41,221 nucleotides of DNA from an uncultured Pseudomonadota bacterium (GTDB lineage: Bacteria; Pseudomonadota; Gammaproteobacteria; Steroidobacterales; Steroidobacteraceae), in the NCBI GenBank assembly GCA_946479515.1, contig CAMLGF010000029.1, forward strand, positions 1 through 41,221. Direction: 5' to 3'. Positions 1 to 8,989 of the stretch are shown piece by piece. Position 1 is the stretch's first letter. Each line of letters begins with the position of its first letter. The position numbers and the translations under genes are program-made. The notes below the pieces were generated by a model, which did not search any database, was not told where the DNA came from, and saw only the letters and a program-made list of their open reading frames with translations.

Positions 1-1277
1 TCTGCTGCAAGACCATCATCGGCTGGGGCGCGCCCAACAAGCAGGGCACCAAGTCCGCGCACGGCGAGGCGCTCGGGCCCGAAGAAGTCGCCAATGCGCG
101 CAGGCAGCTCGGCTGGGAATACCCGCCGTTCGTCGTCCCCGACGACATCCGCGCCGCCTGGGACGCGCGCGCAGCCGGCGCCACCGCCGAGAAGAAGTGG
201 AACCGGATCTTCAAGCGCTACAAGCGCGAGTTCCCGGCCGAGGCCGCGCAGTTCGAACGCCGCATGAAGGGCGAGCTTCCGGCCAACTGGAACGAGATCG
301 CGCAGGAAGTGCTGGCCGCCGGCGCCGCCGTGAACGCGGCGCAGGCCACACGTGCCTCCTCGCAGGTGGCGCTCAACGTGCTCGGCCCCTATCTACCGGA
401 GCTGCTGGGAGGTTCGGCCGATCTCACCGGCTCTGTGAACACGCGCCGCAAGGACTCCATCGATCTCACCTGCGACGTGTTCCGCGCCAATTACGTGTAC
501 TACGGCGTGCGCGAGTTCGGCATGACCGGCATCATGAACGGCCTGGTGGTGCACGGCGGGTTCCGTCCCTATGGCGGCACCTTCCTGGTGTTCTCCGACT
601 ATGCGCGCAACGCCGTGCGCGTCGCGGCCATCATGCATGCGCCGACGCTGCTGGTGTACACGCACGACTCCATCGGCCTCGGCGAGGACGGGCCCACCCA
701 TCAGCCCGTCGAGCACCTGGCCTCCCTGCGCGCCATGCCCAACCTGCACACCTGGCGCCCCTGCGATGCCGTGGAGTCGGCTGCGGCGTGGATCGCCGGG
801 CTCGAGCGCAAGAACGGGCCGACCGCGCTGGTGTTCACACGCCAGGGCCTGCCCCAGCAGGCGCGCACGCCCGAACAGCTCATCGCGCTGCGCAAGGGTG
901 GCTATGTGCTCATCGACAGCAATGGTCCGCCGGAAGCCATCGTCATCGCCACGGGCTCGGAAGTGGGCATCGCCGCGGCCGCGGTCAAGGAACTGCAGGC
1001 CGCGGGCCGGCGCGTGCGCCTGGTGTCCATGCCCTGCTGCGAAGCCTTCGACGCCCAGCCCGCGCCCTATCGCGAGAGCGTTCTCCCCGCGTCGTGCACG
1101 CGCCGCCTCGCCGTCGAGGCGGGCAGTACGCAGTCCTGGTGGCGCTACGTGGGCAGCGCCGGCAAGGTCATGGGCATCGAGACCTTCGGTGCCTCGGGCA
1201 AGGGACCGGATCTCTTCAAGCATTTCGGGCTGACCGCCGCCGACGTGAAGGCTCACGTCGAACAATTGCTCGGCTGA
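1..1277 (+). CDS. tkt: Transketolase, 5'-truncated by the window edge
   Basis: This is the C-terminal part of a thiamine-diphosphate transketolase, which transfers two-carbon units between sugar phosphates in the pentose phosphate pathway in the cytosol. The open frame is already running at base 3 and reads as a typical transketolase middle ([13 protein letters not shown], then HGEALGPEE), so the first ATG near base 264 is internal and is not the start. The pyrimidine domain shows [20 protein letters not shown] and [19 protein letters not shown], the conserved cofactor and substrate region, followed by the C-terminal domain with ATGSEVGIA. The stop at 1275-1277 lies 58 bases before gap, giving a tkt-gap-pgk order seen in many proteobacteria. 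Only the N-terminal diphosphate-binding domain is missing. Family assignment is secure. Confidence 0.96.
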   Translation, partial: CCKTIIGWGAPNKQGTKSAHGEALGPEEVANARRQLGWEYPPFVVPDDIRAAWDARAAGATAEKKWNRIFKRYKREFPAEAAQFERRMKGELPANWNEIAQEVLAAGAAVNAAQATRASSQVALNVLGPYLPELLGGSADLTGSVNTRRKDSIDLTCDVFRANYVYYGVREFGMTGIMNGLVVHGGFRPYGGTFLVFSDYARNAVRVAAIMHAPTLLVYTHDSIGLGEDGPTHQPVEHLASLRAMPNLHTWRPCDAVESAAAWIAGLERKNGPTALVFTRQGLPQQARTPEQLIALRKGGYVLIDSNGPPEAIVIATGSEVGIAAAAVKELQAAGRRVRLVSMPCCEAFDAQPAPYRESVLPASCTRRLAVEAGSTQSWWRYVGSAGKVMGIETFGASGKGPDLFKHFGLTAADVKAHVEQLLG

Positions 1278-1335
1278 GCGGCGCGCACCCAATCACTTTC
1301 TTTTCGATCGCATTTACGCAAGGGGAATAGGACAG

Positions 1336-2349
1336 ATGGCCATCAAAGTAGGTATCAACGGTTACGGACGTATCGGCCGCAACATCCTGCGCGCGTTGTA
1401 CGAGTCCAAGCGCACCAACGAGATTCAGATCGTTGCCGTCAATGATCTCGGCGACGCGCAGACCAACGCGCACCTGACGCAGTACGACACCGCGCACGGC
1501 AAGTTCCCCGGCACCGTGAGCGTGGAAGGCGACAACATCGTCGTCAACGGCGACAAGATCAAGGTGTTCGCGCAGCGCGATCCGGCCAAGATCGACTGGG
1601 CCAGCGTCGGCGCCGAGTACGTGTTCGAGTCGACCGGCTTCTTCACCACCAAGGCGGATGCGGGCAAGCACCTGGCCGGTGGCGCCAAGAAGGTCGTGAT
1701 CTCTGCTCCGGGCGGCAAGGACGTGGACGCAACCGTCGTCTACGGCGTGAACCACAACTCGCTCAAGAGCTCGATGACGGTCATCTCAAATGCGTCGTGC
1801 ACCACCAACTGCCTCGCGCCGCTGGCGAAGGTGTTGAACGACAAGATCGGCATCGTGTCCGGTCTCATGACCACGATCCACGCGTACACGAATGACCAGC
1901 GCCTCACGGACGTCTACCACGAGGACATCCGTCGCGCCCGTTCGGCCACCATGTCGATGATCCCGACCAAGACGGGCGCGGCCGCGGCCGTGGGCCTGGT
2001 GCTGCCCGAGCTCAAGGGCAAGCTCGACGGTTTCGCCGTGCGCATCCCGACCATCAACGTGTCGCTGGTCGACCTGTCGTTCGTCGCCAAGCGCGCGACC
2101 ACGGTCGACGAGATCAACAAGGCGGTGCAGGAAGCGGCCAATGGCGCGCTCAAGGGCGTGCTCAACTACACCGACAAGCCGCTGGTCTCGATCGATTACA
2201 ACCACGATCCGGCCTCGTCCACCTACGACGCCACCATGACGCGCGTCAGCGAGGGCACGCTGGTCAAGGTCTGCTCCTGGTACGACAACGAGTGGGGCTT
2301 CTCGAACCGCATGCTCGACACCACGGTGGCCTGGTCCAAGGCTTCCTGA
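1336..2349 (+). CDS. gap: Glyceraldehyde-3-phosphate dehydrogenase, type I
   Basis: The 337-residue enzyme oxidises glyceraldehyde 3-phosphate to 1,3-bisphosphoglycerate in glycolysis, or runs in reverse in gluconeogenesis. The N-terminal Rossmann fold begins with [11 protein letters not shown] and has NDLGD after the second strand, where an acidic residue normally selects NAD. The active-site block is SNASCTTNC with catalytic Cys155, and the C-terminus carries [15 protein letters not shown] purine-rich stretch (AGGGGAATAGGA) precedes the ATG. ERYTHROSE-4-phosphate dehydrogenase (Epd) is the main alternative, but the LAP that follows the catalytic block and the pgk gene only 11 bases downstream fit glycolytic GAPDH better. 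Confidence 0.95.
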   Translation: MAIKVGINGYGRIGRNILRALYESKRTNEIQIVAVNDLGDAQTNAHLTQYDTAHGKFPGTVSVEGDNIVVNGDKIKVFAQRDPAKIDWASVGAEYVFESTGFFTTKADAGKHLAGGAKKVVISAPGGKDVDATVVYGVNHNSLKSSMTVISNASCTTNCLAPLAKVLNDKIGIVSGLMTTIHAYTNDQRLTDVYHEDIRRARSATMSMIPTKTGAAAAVGLVLPELKGKLDGFAVRIPTINVSLVDLSFVAKRATTVDEINKAVQEAANGALKGVLNYTDKPLVSIDYNHDPASSTYDATMTRVSEGTLVKVCSWYDNEWGFSNRMLDTTVAWSKAS

Positions 2350-2360
2350 AGGAGCGATCC

Positions 2361-3539
2361 ATGAACGTGCTGCGCATGGCGGACCAGGATCTCCGCGGCA
2401 AGCGGGTCCTGATCCGTGAAGACCTGAACGTCCCGGTCGACGGCGGCAAGGTGACCAGCGACGCGCGCATCCGCGCGTCGCTGCCCACCATCAAACTGGC
2501 GCTCGACAAGGGCGCCAAGGTTTTCCTCACCTCGCACCTGGGTCGTCCGGAAGAGGGCGTGTACGCGGACGAGTTTTCGCTCGCGCCGGTGGCCACGCGC
2601 CTCTCCGAACTGCTGGGCAAGCCCGTGCCGCTCAGGAAAGACTGGCTGTCGGGTGTCGACACCGAGCCGGGTACTGCGGTGCTCCTGGAGAACGTGCGTT
2701 TCAACAAGGGCGAGAAGAAGGACAAGGAAGAGCTCGCCCGCCAGATGGCCTCGCTCTGCGACGTCTATGTAATGGATGCATTCGGCACCGCGCACCGCGC
2801 CGAAGCGTCCACGCATGGTGTCGGCAAGTTCGCCAAGCTGGCCTGCGCCGGCCCGCTGCTCGTGGGTGAGTTGGAGGCCCTCGAGCGTGCGCTGGCCAAG
2901 CCCGCACGACCGATGGTCGCGATCGTCGCCGGCAGCAAGGTCTCCACCAAGCTGACGGTGCTCGAGTCGCTGCTCACCAAGGTGGACAAGCTGATCGTCG
3001 GTGGCGGCATCGCCAACACCTTCCTCGCGGCCACCGGCATCAACGTCGGCAAGTCGCTGCAGGAAGCGGAGATGCACGACATCGCCCGCAAGCTGCTGGA
3101 GCAGGCCAAGGCGCGCGGCGCCGAGATCCCGCTGCCCACCGACGTGGTGGTGGCCAAGGAATTCGCGGCCACGGCGCACGCCGACGTGCGCAGCATCCAC
3201 GAGGTGCGCGCCGACGAGATGATCCTCGATATCGGCCCGGACACGGCCGAGCGGTTCGCGAAGATGCTGCAGACCGCGGGCACGATCGTCTGGAACGGCC
3301 CGGTGGGCGTGTTCGAGTTCGATCAGTTCGGCGAGGGCACCAAGGCCATCGCCCAGGCCATCGCCAAGTCGCCGGCGTTCTCGCTGGCGGGCGGCGGCGA
3401 CACGCTGGCGGCCATCGAGAAGTACGGTGTCGAAGAAGGCATCTCGTACATCTCGACCGGCGGCGGCGCCTTCCTCGAGTTCGTCGAAGGCAAGACGCTG
3501 CCGGCCGTGGCCATGCTCGAATCGCGCGCGAAGCAGTAG
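2361..3539 (+). CDS. pgk: Phosphoglycerate kinase
   Basis: This 392-residue cytosolic kinase transfers phosphate from 1,3-bisphosphoglycerate to ADP, the first ATP-yielding step of glycolysis. The N-terminal signature [15 protein letters not shown] lies near residues 15-29. Further motifs are SHLGRPEEG in the substrate lobe, VAGSKVSTK and [12 protein letters not shown] in the nucleotide lobe, and the glycine-rich GGGDT and STGGGAFLE near the end. The frame is open further upstream (from 2292), but ATG 2361 is chosen because a GAAGGAG ribosome site at 2348-2354 overlaps the gap stop and the protein then begins as the family does. Only 11 bases separate it from gap, so the two are surely cotranscribed. 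Confidence 0.96.
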   Translation: MNVLRMADQDLRGKRVLIREDLNVPVDGGKVTSDARIRASLPTIKLALDKGAKVFLTSHLGRPEEGVYADEFSLAPVATRLSELLGKPVPLRKDWLSGVDTEPGTAVLLENVRFNKGEKKDKEELARQMASLCDVYVMDAFGTAHRAEASTHGVGKFAKLACAGPLLVGELEALERALAKPARPMVAIVAGSKVSTKLTVLESLLTKVDKLIVGGGIANTFLAATGINVGKSLQEAEMHDIARKLLEQAKARGAEIPLPTDVVVAKEFAATAHADVRSIHEVRADEMILDIGPDTAERFAKMLQTAGTIVWNGPVGVFEFDQFGEGTKAIAQAIAKSPAFSLAGGGDTLAAIEKYGVEEGISYISTGGGAFLEFVEGKTLPAVAMLESRAKQ

Positions 3540-3561
3540 TCGGGCGCGTGATCCGTCCCGG

Positions 3562-3600
3562 CCACAGTGGCCACACCGCCGTTCGCGGTGGCCACTGTGG
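3562..3600. terminator. Strong hairpin between convergent pgk and thioesterase genes
   Basis: Two perfect 13-base arms (CCACAGTGGCCAC at 3562-3574 and its complement at 3588-3600) flank a short inner stem CGC/GCG with a CGTTC loop. It begins 23 bases after the pgk stop and ends 12 bases before the thioesterase stop on the other strand, where a bidirectional terminator would be expected. No T-run follows on either strand, so it is not a canonical intrinsic terminator. It may instead stabilise 3' ends. Confidence 0.55.
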
Positions 3601-3612
3601 GCCAGCGTGCTG

Positions 3613-4071
3613 CTATCGCGTCCCGCTCGATCTCAGCTCGCGGAAGCCCTCGATCTTCGGCAAGCCCTCCAGCGCCTTGCGCAGGGCCTCCGGCGGCGCC
3701 GTGAGCTTGCGGGTATTCAGATCGAGCCAGCCGCCCATGCTCGTGACCACCGCGCAACGCTGGCCGTCGAGATGCGTGAATTCATTGCGAATCACGAAGC
3801 GGCTGCCATCGGGCGCAAGGCCGGCGATGGCCAGTCCCACCCGGACCTCCTGGAGCAGGCGCACCTCGCGGAAGTACTCGATCTCGTCCTTCATCACCAC
3901 CGGCCCGATGCGCAGGCGCAGCATGTCGTCGGCAGTGAAGCCATTCTCGGCGAAGTACATCATGCGCACGTCGGCCGCACGGTCGAGGTAGGCCGTGTTC
4001 GCCATGTGCGAGTTGTAGTCCATGTCGCGCCAGCCGGCGGTGAGGATCTTCTCGAACGGCTCCATGGGCAT
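3613..4071 (-). CDS. Hot-dog fold acyl-CoA thioesterase (4HBT family)
   Basis: About 152 residues with the hallmarks of the 4-hydroxybenzoyl-CoA thioesterase/YbgC-FcbC group. The N-terminal WRDMDYNSHMANTAYLDRA contains the Asp and the N-x-H pattern of the active-site loop and helix. The rest is the single hot-dog domain, including FREVRLLQEV and RNEFTHLDGQRCAV. Such proteins hydrolyse acyl-CoA thioesters; the substrate cannot be told from sequence. The frame is open to a TTG at 4080, but two ATGs follow at 4071 and 4065 and no start has a good ribosome site, so I use ATG 4071. It is convergent with pgk and sits downstream of the NIPSNAP gene on the same strand, 58 bases away. Confidence 0.8.
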   Translation of the reverse strand: MPMEPFEKILTAGWRDMDYNSHMANTAYLDRAADVRMMYFAENGFTADDMLRLRIGPVVMKDEIEYFREVRLLQEVRVGLAIAGLAPDGSRFVIRNEFTHLDGQRCAVVTSMGGWLDLNTRKLTAPPEALRKALEGLPKIEGFRELRSSGTR

Positions 4072-4129
4072 CGAGTCCAAAGTAGATAGGGAACGTTGAG
4101 CTTCGGCTCCGAGCGGAACGCCGCGCCGC

Positions 4130-4573
4130 CTACCTGATGGGCGAATAATCGGTCGCGTCCATGAACACCGAGTCCACCTTCTCGACTATCTTGCCGTCCT
4201 TCTGTGAATCCTCGGCGATCTTCTGCCACTCGGGATCGGCGCTGAAGGCCGCCCAGTTGGCCTTGGCCTGCTCGCGGCTGGCGTGCGAGATGATGTAGAT
4301 GAGCGTGTCTTCATGTCCTGGATTGTCCTGTGGCACCCAGTACCCGACATTTGTCATGCCGTGCTTCTCGAATACCCGCCGGGTGTGATCGCGAAAGCGC
4401 TGCTGCAGGGCGTCCAGCCTGCCGGGAAAGGTGTGATACGTGCGTAACTCGAACACGCGTCCGGATGGCGCATCCGCGGCGCGCAAGGCCCCGTTCACGA
4501 GCGCCAGACCGGCGCCGATCGCCAGGCCCAACACCAGGAATGTCCACCGCGACTTGACTGCTTCGTTGCTCAT
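4130..4573 (-). CDS. NIPSNAP-family protein with N-terminal membrane anchor
   Basis: A 147-residue protein with a hydrophobic stretch at about residues 10-32, probably a signal anchor or uncleaved signal peptide, followed by one NIPSNAP-type ferredoxin-like domain. The domain opens with VFELRTYHTFPGRLDAL and contains GYWVPQDNPGHEDTLIYI and KANWAAFSADPEW, all characteristic of the family. Biochemical roles of bacterial NIPSNAP proteins are poorly known, so no function is assigned. A GGGGA ribosome site lies about nine bases before the ATG. The gene is divergent from pyk across 80 bases and probably cotranscribed with the thioesterase. It carries one of the few TTA leucine codons in the window. 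Confidence 0.75.
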   Translation of the reverse strand: MSNEAVKSRWTFLVLGLAIGAGLALVNGALRAADAPSGRVFELRTYHTFPGRLDALQQRFRDHTRRVFEKHGMTNVGYWVPQDNPGHEDTLIYIISHASREQAKANWAAFSADPEWQKIAEDSQKDGKIVEKVDSVFMDATDYSPIR

Positions 4574-4616
4574 TTCTCAGGTTCCCCTTCGATCTGGAAA
4601 ATCGTTTTGATTATGC

Positions 4617-4639
4617 GCCACGCGGCAATTGCGCGTGGC
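4617..4639. promoter_or_regulatory. Dyad upstream of pyk, candidate operator
   Basis: Seven-base perfect arms GCCACGC and GCGTGGC surround a GC-AATT-GC core with one unpaired G. The dyad lies 14 bases before the pyk ATG in the divergent NIPSNAP-pyk spacer, so it could be a repressor site or a leader hairpin. It does not match the HexR or Cra consensus as I know them. No convincing -35/-10 pair was found around it. Confidence 0.35.
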
Positions 4640-4653
4640 AGAATGCGCGTCCC

Positions 4654-6102
4654 ATGCCAGAACGCCAGATGCACTCACGCACCAAGATCGTCGCGACCTT
4701 GGGCCCATCCACCGATTCCATCGATGTACTGACCGACATGGTCCGCGCCGGCCTCGATGTCGCGCGCGTCAACTTCTCCCACGGCAAGCACGAGGAGCAC
4801 GGGCGGCGTATCGACCTCGTGCACGAAGCCGCGCGTCGCGCCGGCCGCTACGTGGGCATCCTCGCCGACCTCGGTGGGCCCAAGATCCGCATCGAGAGCT
4901 TCGCCAACAAGAAGGTCGATCTGAAGGATGGCCAGGCGTTCGCGCTCGACACCTCGCACGACATCAATGCCGGCGACGAGACGGTGGTCGGCTGCGCGTA
5001 CAAGGACCTGCCCAAGGACGTGAAGCCGGGCAACATCCTGCTGCTCAACGACGGCCTGATCACGCTCGAGGTGACCAGGGTCTCCGGCACGCGCATCGAT
5101 ACCAGGGTGCTCGCGGGCGGCGAGCTCTCCAACCGCAAGGGCGTCAATCTCAAGGGCGGCGGCATCTCCGCGCCGGCACTCACCGACAAGGACCGCGAGG
5201 ACATCAGGTTCGCCGTGGGCCGCGGCGCGGACTACGTTGCCGTGTCGTTCGCGCGCGATGCCAGCGACATGGAGCTCGCGCGCTCGCTGGTCCGCGAGGC
5301 CGGCGGACACGCGCAACTGTGCGCCAAGGTCGAGCGCCAGGAGGCCATCCACAATCTCATCGAGATCATCGAAGCCTCCGACGTCATCATGGTGGCGCGC
5401 GGCGATCTCGGCGTGGAAATGGGCTACGCGGCCATCACCGGCCTGCAGAAGACCATCATCCACGAGTCGCGCACGCGCAATAAGGTCGTGATCACGGCCA
5501 CCCAGATGATGGAGTCGATGATCTCCGCGCCGGTGCCGACGCGCGCCGAGGTGTCGGACGTGGCCAACGCCGTCATGGACGGCACCGATGCCGTGATGCT
5601 CTCGGCGGAAAGCGCCGTGGGCAAGCACCCGGTCAAGGCCGTGCAGGCCATGGAAGAGGTGATCAACGGCGCGGAGAAGTATCAGCTGACGCACAACCGC
5701 GTGCGTCACCGCGTCGACGGCATCGTCGACCGCACCGAGGAAGCGATCGCCATGGCGGTGATGTACACCGCCAACCACATGAAGGTTCGCGCCATCGTCG
5801 CGCTCACCGAGTCCGGCACCACGCCGCTGTGGATGTCGCGCTCCCGCGCCGACATTCCCATCTACGCGTTCACGCGCCACGAGTCCACGCGGCGCCGCGT
5901 CACGTTGTATCGCGGCGTCTATCCAGTTCCCTTCGACATTCCCGAAGTGCGAACCACCGAGCTGTTCCGCGCCATTCTCACGCTGCTGTTGCAGCTCGAG
6001 TTGGTGGAGAAGGGCGACATGGTCATCGTCACCAAGGGCGAGCTCGCGGGCATCACGGGCGGCACCAACGCGCTGACCATCCTGCGCGTACCGCACGACT
6101 GA
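4654..6102 (+). CDS. pyk: Pyruvate kinase (PykA type)
   Basis: The 482-residue enzyme makes pyruvate and ATP from phosphoenolpyruvate and ADP. Visible motifs are TKIVATLGPS at the N-terminus, NFSHGKHEEH, GPKIRIESF, the catalytic-lysine strand CAKVERQEA, MVARGDLGVEMG, ITATQMMESMI and the phosphate-binding LSAESAVGKHP. The C-terminal allosteric domain is complete (ALTESGTTPLWMSR through VIVTKGEL). Overall length and the ATQMMESMI wording resemble E. coli PykA, the AMP/sugar-phosphate-activated form, more than PykF. ATG 4654 gives six residues before the conserved RTKIV; ATG 4669 is a possible alternative and neither has a strong ribosome site. The penicillin acylase gene starts 10 bases after its stop. 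Confidence 0.95.
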   Translation: MPERQMHSRTKIVATLGPSTDSIDVLTDMVRAGLDVARVNFSHGKHEEHGRRIDLVHEAARRAGRYVGILADLGGPKIRIESFANKKVDLKDGQAFALDTSHDINAGDETVVGCAYKDLPKDVKPGNILLLNDGLITLEVTRVSGTRIDTRVLAGGELSNRKGVNLKGGGISAPALTDKDREDIRFAVGRGADYVAVSFARDASDMELARSLVREAGGHAQLCAKVERQEAIHNLIEIIEASDVIMVARGDLGVEMGYAAITGLQKTIIHESRTRNKVVITATQMMESMISAPVPTRAEVSDVANAVMDGTDAVMLSAESAVGKHPVKAVQAMEEVINGAEKYQLTHNRVRHRVDGIVDRTEEAIAMAVMYTANHMKVRAIVALTESGTTPLWMSRSRADIPIYAFTRHESTRRRVTLYRGVYPVPFDIPEVRTTELFRAILTLLLQLELVEKGDMVIVTKGELAGITGGTNALTILRVPHD

Positions 6103-6112
6103 GAATCAATCG

Positions 6113-8509
6113 ATGAAATGGCTGCGATGGCTGCGATGGACGTTGATCGTCATCGTGGTCGTCGCGGCGGGCGCATTCGGGCTCGCCTGGCGGGCCATGC
6201 GGGCCAGCCTGCCGCAGCTCGACGGCACGGCGAAGGTCGCGGGCATCGGCGCCGAGGCGGCCATCGAAAGGGATGCGCGTGGCGTCCCCACCATCGTCGC
6301 CGCCACTCGTGAAGATCTCGCGTTCGCCACCGGTTATGCGCACGGCCAGGACCGCTTCTTCCAGATGGACCTGTCGCGACGCCTCGCGGCCGGGGAATTG
6401 TCGGCCCTGTTCGGCGAAATCGCGCTGCGAAGCGATCGGCAGAAGCGGCGTTTTGCCTTTCGTGACGTGGCGCGTCGCGTGCTGGCGGCGGCGTCGCCGG
6501 CCGAACGCCGCATCGTCGAGGCCTACGCGCGCGGCGTGAATGCCGGGGTTGCCGGTCTCGGGTCGCGGCCCTGGGAATACCTGCTGTTGCGCGCCGAGCC
6601 CCGCCCCTGGCTGCCGGAAGATTCGGTGCTGGTCGTGCATTCGATGTGGTGGCAGCTGCAGTGGGGTTCGCTGCGCGACGAGCTCGACCGCCGGCGGCTG
6701 GAACGCGCCGCCGCCGGCAGGGCCGACACCGAGGCCGCGCACGCCCTGGTCGCTTTCATATGGGCGGGCCGTTCGAGCTGGGACACGCCTAACTACGGCA
6801 AGGAGGCGCGCTGCGTGCAAGCGGCCTGTGCGCAGCCCGCGCCCGTGCTCTCGCAACCGTTTCCCGCGTTGCTCCGGTTCAACGGTCCGGCCGGACGCAC
6901 CGGCGACGAGGTCGCCAAGCCGGGCAGCAACGCCTGGGCCGTGTCGGGCATCTACACGCGTTCGGGTGTGGCACTGATCGCCAACGACATGCACCTGGAC
7001 CTGGGTGTCCCGGCCGTGTGGTATCCGGCGAGGCTGCGGCTCGAAGGTACCGCCGCGCTGGATCTGAGCGGTGTGACGCTGCCGGGTACGCCCGCACTCG
7101 TGGCCGGATCCAATGGTCAGATCGCCTGGGGATTCACCAACAGTTACGGCGATTTCGCCGACGCGCGCTGGGGACCCTGCGCGAGCAGCGACTACGCCGA
7201 ACGGACCGAGATCTTCGAGCTGAAGGGCGGCGACCCGGTGCAGGTGACGTATCACGACCTGCAGCGCGGTGACCCGGGCGCCGGTGTGGTGCTCGACGGC
7301 GAGGATTTCGCCGATGACGTGGCCAGTGGCGAATGTCTGCAGGCCGCATGGCTCGCCGCGAAGCCCGAAGCGACGAATTTCGGGCTGCTGGCGCTGGAGC
7401 GCGCACGCAACATCGACGAGGTGCTGGCCCAGGCTCCGGGAATCGGCATTCCCGGACAGAACATGGTCGTCGGTGATGCCAGCGGACGCATCGCCTGGAC
7501 GCTGCTCGGCCGGGTGCCGCGCGGCTCGGGGCCGGACCGCTTGTTCGGCGCGGTGGAATTCCGCGACAGCCTCGATCACCCGCGCATCGCCGATCCACCG
7601 GTCGGGCGACTGTGGACCGCGAACCAGCGCGTGGTGTCCGGCGAGCTCGAAGCGGTGGTCGGCGACGATGAAGTCGACGTTGGCGCGGGCGGCTACGACA
7701 TCGGCGCGCGCGCCCGCCAGATACGCGACGACCTGCTGAGCCTCACCAAGCCGGCCACCGAAGCGGACATGCTCGCCATCCAGCTCGACACGCGCGCGCG
7801 GTTCCTGGCGCGCTGGCGCGACCTGCTGCTCACGCTCATCGACGAAGAGGTGATGCGCGACAAGCCGGCGCGACGCGAATTTCGCCGGCTGGTGAGCGAG
7901 TGGCAGGCAAAAGCTGCGCCGGAGGCCGTGGGGTACCGGCTGGTGAGGGCGTTCCGCGGCTCCGCACTCAATGCGCTGTGGCGCAGCCTGAGCGGCGGGT
8001 TGTTAGGCGCGGGATTCGACGGCCGGCGGCCGGGGCAATTCGAGGCCGGCGGCTTCCGCCTGCTCAGAGAGCGCCCCAACAGCATCGCGCCCCCCGGCGG
8101 CGGCAGCTGGAAAGCGTTTCTGCTCGACCGGCTCGATGCCACCATCGAGGAACTGCTTGCCGGGTGCGATACGCTCGCGACCTGCACTTACGGCGAGCTT
8201 CGGCCGGTGCGCATCCGGCATCCGCTGTCGCGCGCCGTGCCAGTGTTGTCCGGCATGCTCGACATGCCGGTTCGCAAGCTGCCAGGAGACCATCACATGC
8301 CCCGCGTGCAGGATGGCGGATTCGGCGCCTCCGAGCGTATGGCCGTGTCTCCCGGCCGGGAGCGCGACGGCTATCTGGCGTTGCCCGGCGGACCATCCGG
8401 TCATCCGCTGTCGCCGTTCTATCGCACGGGTTTCGAGGACTGGGCCGAGGGAAGGCCCACCCCATTGCTGCCCGGATCCGTGGCGCATCGGCTGGTCCTC
8501 GAACCCTGA
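6113..8509 (+). CDS. Penicillin acylase family Ntn-hydrolase (periplasmic N-acyl amidohydrolase)
   Basis: A 798-residue precursor of the penicillin G acylase / acyl-homoserine-lactone acylase family. These enzymes are exported, cleave themselves and hydrolyse N-acyl amides. Residues 6-25 form a hydrophobic export segment. The autoprocessing site is PGSNAWAVSG, where Ser272 would become the N-terminal nucleophile of the beta chain, leaving an alpha chain of roughly 240 residues. The family motif GFTNSYGDFAD follows. The C-terminus contains the usual PGGPSGHPLSPFY. The gene begins 10 bases after pyk, probably by read-through, and is followed by a BlaI-M56 pair. Substrate (beta-lactam, acyl-homoserine lactone, lipopeptide or other) cannot be determined from sequence. 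Confidence 0.88.
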   Translation: MKWLRWLRWTLIVIVVVAAGAFGLAWRAMRASLPQLDGTAKVAGIGAEAAIERDARGVPTIVAATREDLAFATGYAHGQDRFFQMDLSRRLAAGELSALFGEIALRSDRQKRRFAFRDVARRVLAAASPAERRIVEAYARGVNAGVAGLGSRPWEYLLLRAEPRPWLPEDSVLVVHSMWWQLQWGSLRDELDRRRLERAAAGRADTEAAHALVAFIWAGRSSWDTPNYGKEARCVQAACAQPAPVLSQPFPALLRFNGPAGRTGDEVAKPGSNAWAVSGIYTRSGVALIANDMHLDLGVPAVWYPARLRLEGTAALDLSGVTLPGTPALVAGSNGQIAWGFTNSYGDFADARWGPCASSDYAERTEIFELKGGDPVQVTYHDLQRGDPGAGVVLDGEDFADDVASGECLQAAWLAAKPEATNFGLLALERARNIDEVLAQAPGIGIPGQNMVVGDASGRIAWTLLGRVPRGSGPDRLFGAVEFRDSLDHPRIADPPVGRLWTANQRVVSGELEAVVGDDEVDVGAGGYDIGARARQIRDDLLSLTKPATEADMLAIQLDTRARFLARWRDLLLTLIDEEVMRDKPARREFRRLVSEWQAKAAPEAVGYRLVRAFRGSALNALWRSLSGGLLGAGFDGRRPGQFEAGGFRLLRERPNSIAPPGGGSWKAFLLDRLDATIEELLAGCDTLATCTYGELRPVRIRHPLSRAVPVLSGMLDMPVRKLPGDHHMPRVQDGGFGASERMAVSPGRERDGYLALPGGPSGHPLSPFYRTGFEDWAEGRPTPLLPGSVAHRLVLEP

Positions 8510-8548
8510 AGTTCCCCGGTGCGCAGGAGGCTTGAAGAGCGCTCTCTC

Positions 8549-8573
8549 GTAGTGCTACGCTGTGTAGCACTAC
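8549..8573. promoter_or_regulatory. BlaI-type operator
   Basis: Two perfect ten-base inverted arms, GTAGTGCTAC at 8549-8558 and GTAGCACTAC at 8564-8573, are separated by five bases. Each arm is itself a small dyad (GTAG-nn-CTAC), as in tandem operators of the BlaI/MecI/CopY class. The site ends 14 bases before the blaI GTG. A possible promoter, TTGAAG at 8532-8537 with TACGCT at 8556-8561, would place the operator over the -10. Autorepression of the blaI-M56 operon is the natural reading. Confidence 0.75.
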
Positions 8574-8587
8574 AGGGAGTAGTGAAA

Positions 8588-8989
8588 GTGATCCACAACG
8601 TTTCCGACCTGGGCGACCTCGAGCGCGAAGTTCTGCAGCTGGTGTGGGCGCAGGGCTCCGCCACCGCGGACTCCGTGCAGAAGGCGCTGTCCCGTCCTCT
8701 CAAGGAATCCACCGTCCGCACCGTACTCAAGCGGCTCGAGGAAAAAGGTCATCTCACCCATCGCGTCGACCAACGAACATTCGTCTACGCCGCAGCCGAC
8801 ACCCGTGCCCGCGCCGCCGCGCGCGCCGTGCAGCGCATCGTCGATCGGTTCTGCAGCGGATCGGTCGAAGAGGTACTGACCGGCCTGGTCGACGCGCGCA
8901 TCGTCGACAGCGCCGAGCTGCAGCGGCTCGCGGAGAAGATTGCGCGCGCTCAGTCGGGCGCCGAGAGCCCCAGGCGAAGGAAGAAGTGA
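8588..8989 (+). CDS. BlaI/MecI/CopY-family transcriptional repressor
   Basis: A 133-residue winged-helix repressor. The N-terminal DNA-binding domain reads LGDLEREVLQLVWAQGSATA with the recognition part STVRTVLKRLEEKGHL and the wing ending in TFVYAA. The C-terminal helices form the dimerisation region, which in BlaI is cut by the partner protease. The frame is open from 8519, but AGGGAG at 8574-8579 is correctly spaced only from GTG 8588, and this start yields the normal family length; the longer version would also run through the operator. Its stop shares one base with the start of the M56 peptidase, so translation is coupled. Confidence 0.9.
   Translation: MIHNVSDLGDLEREVLQLVWAQGSATADSVQKALSRPLKESTVRTVLKRLEEKGHLTHRVDQRTFVYAAADTRARAAARAVQRIVDRFCSGSVEEVLTGLVDARIVDSAELQRLAEKIARAQSGAESPRRRKK

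Noticed and set aside
3562..3600. CRISPR or integron-like site
   Set aside because: A single hairpin with no further copies or spacers; it is best seen as a gene-end structure.
8519..8587. Longer N-terminus for the BlaI repressor
   Set aside because: The added residues would be encoded by the operator and ribosome site; the shorter protein matches family length.
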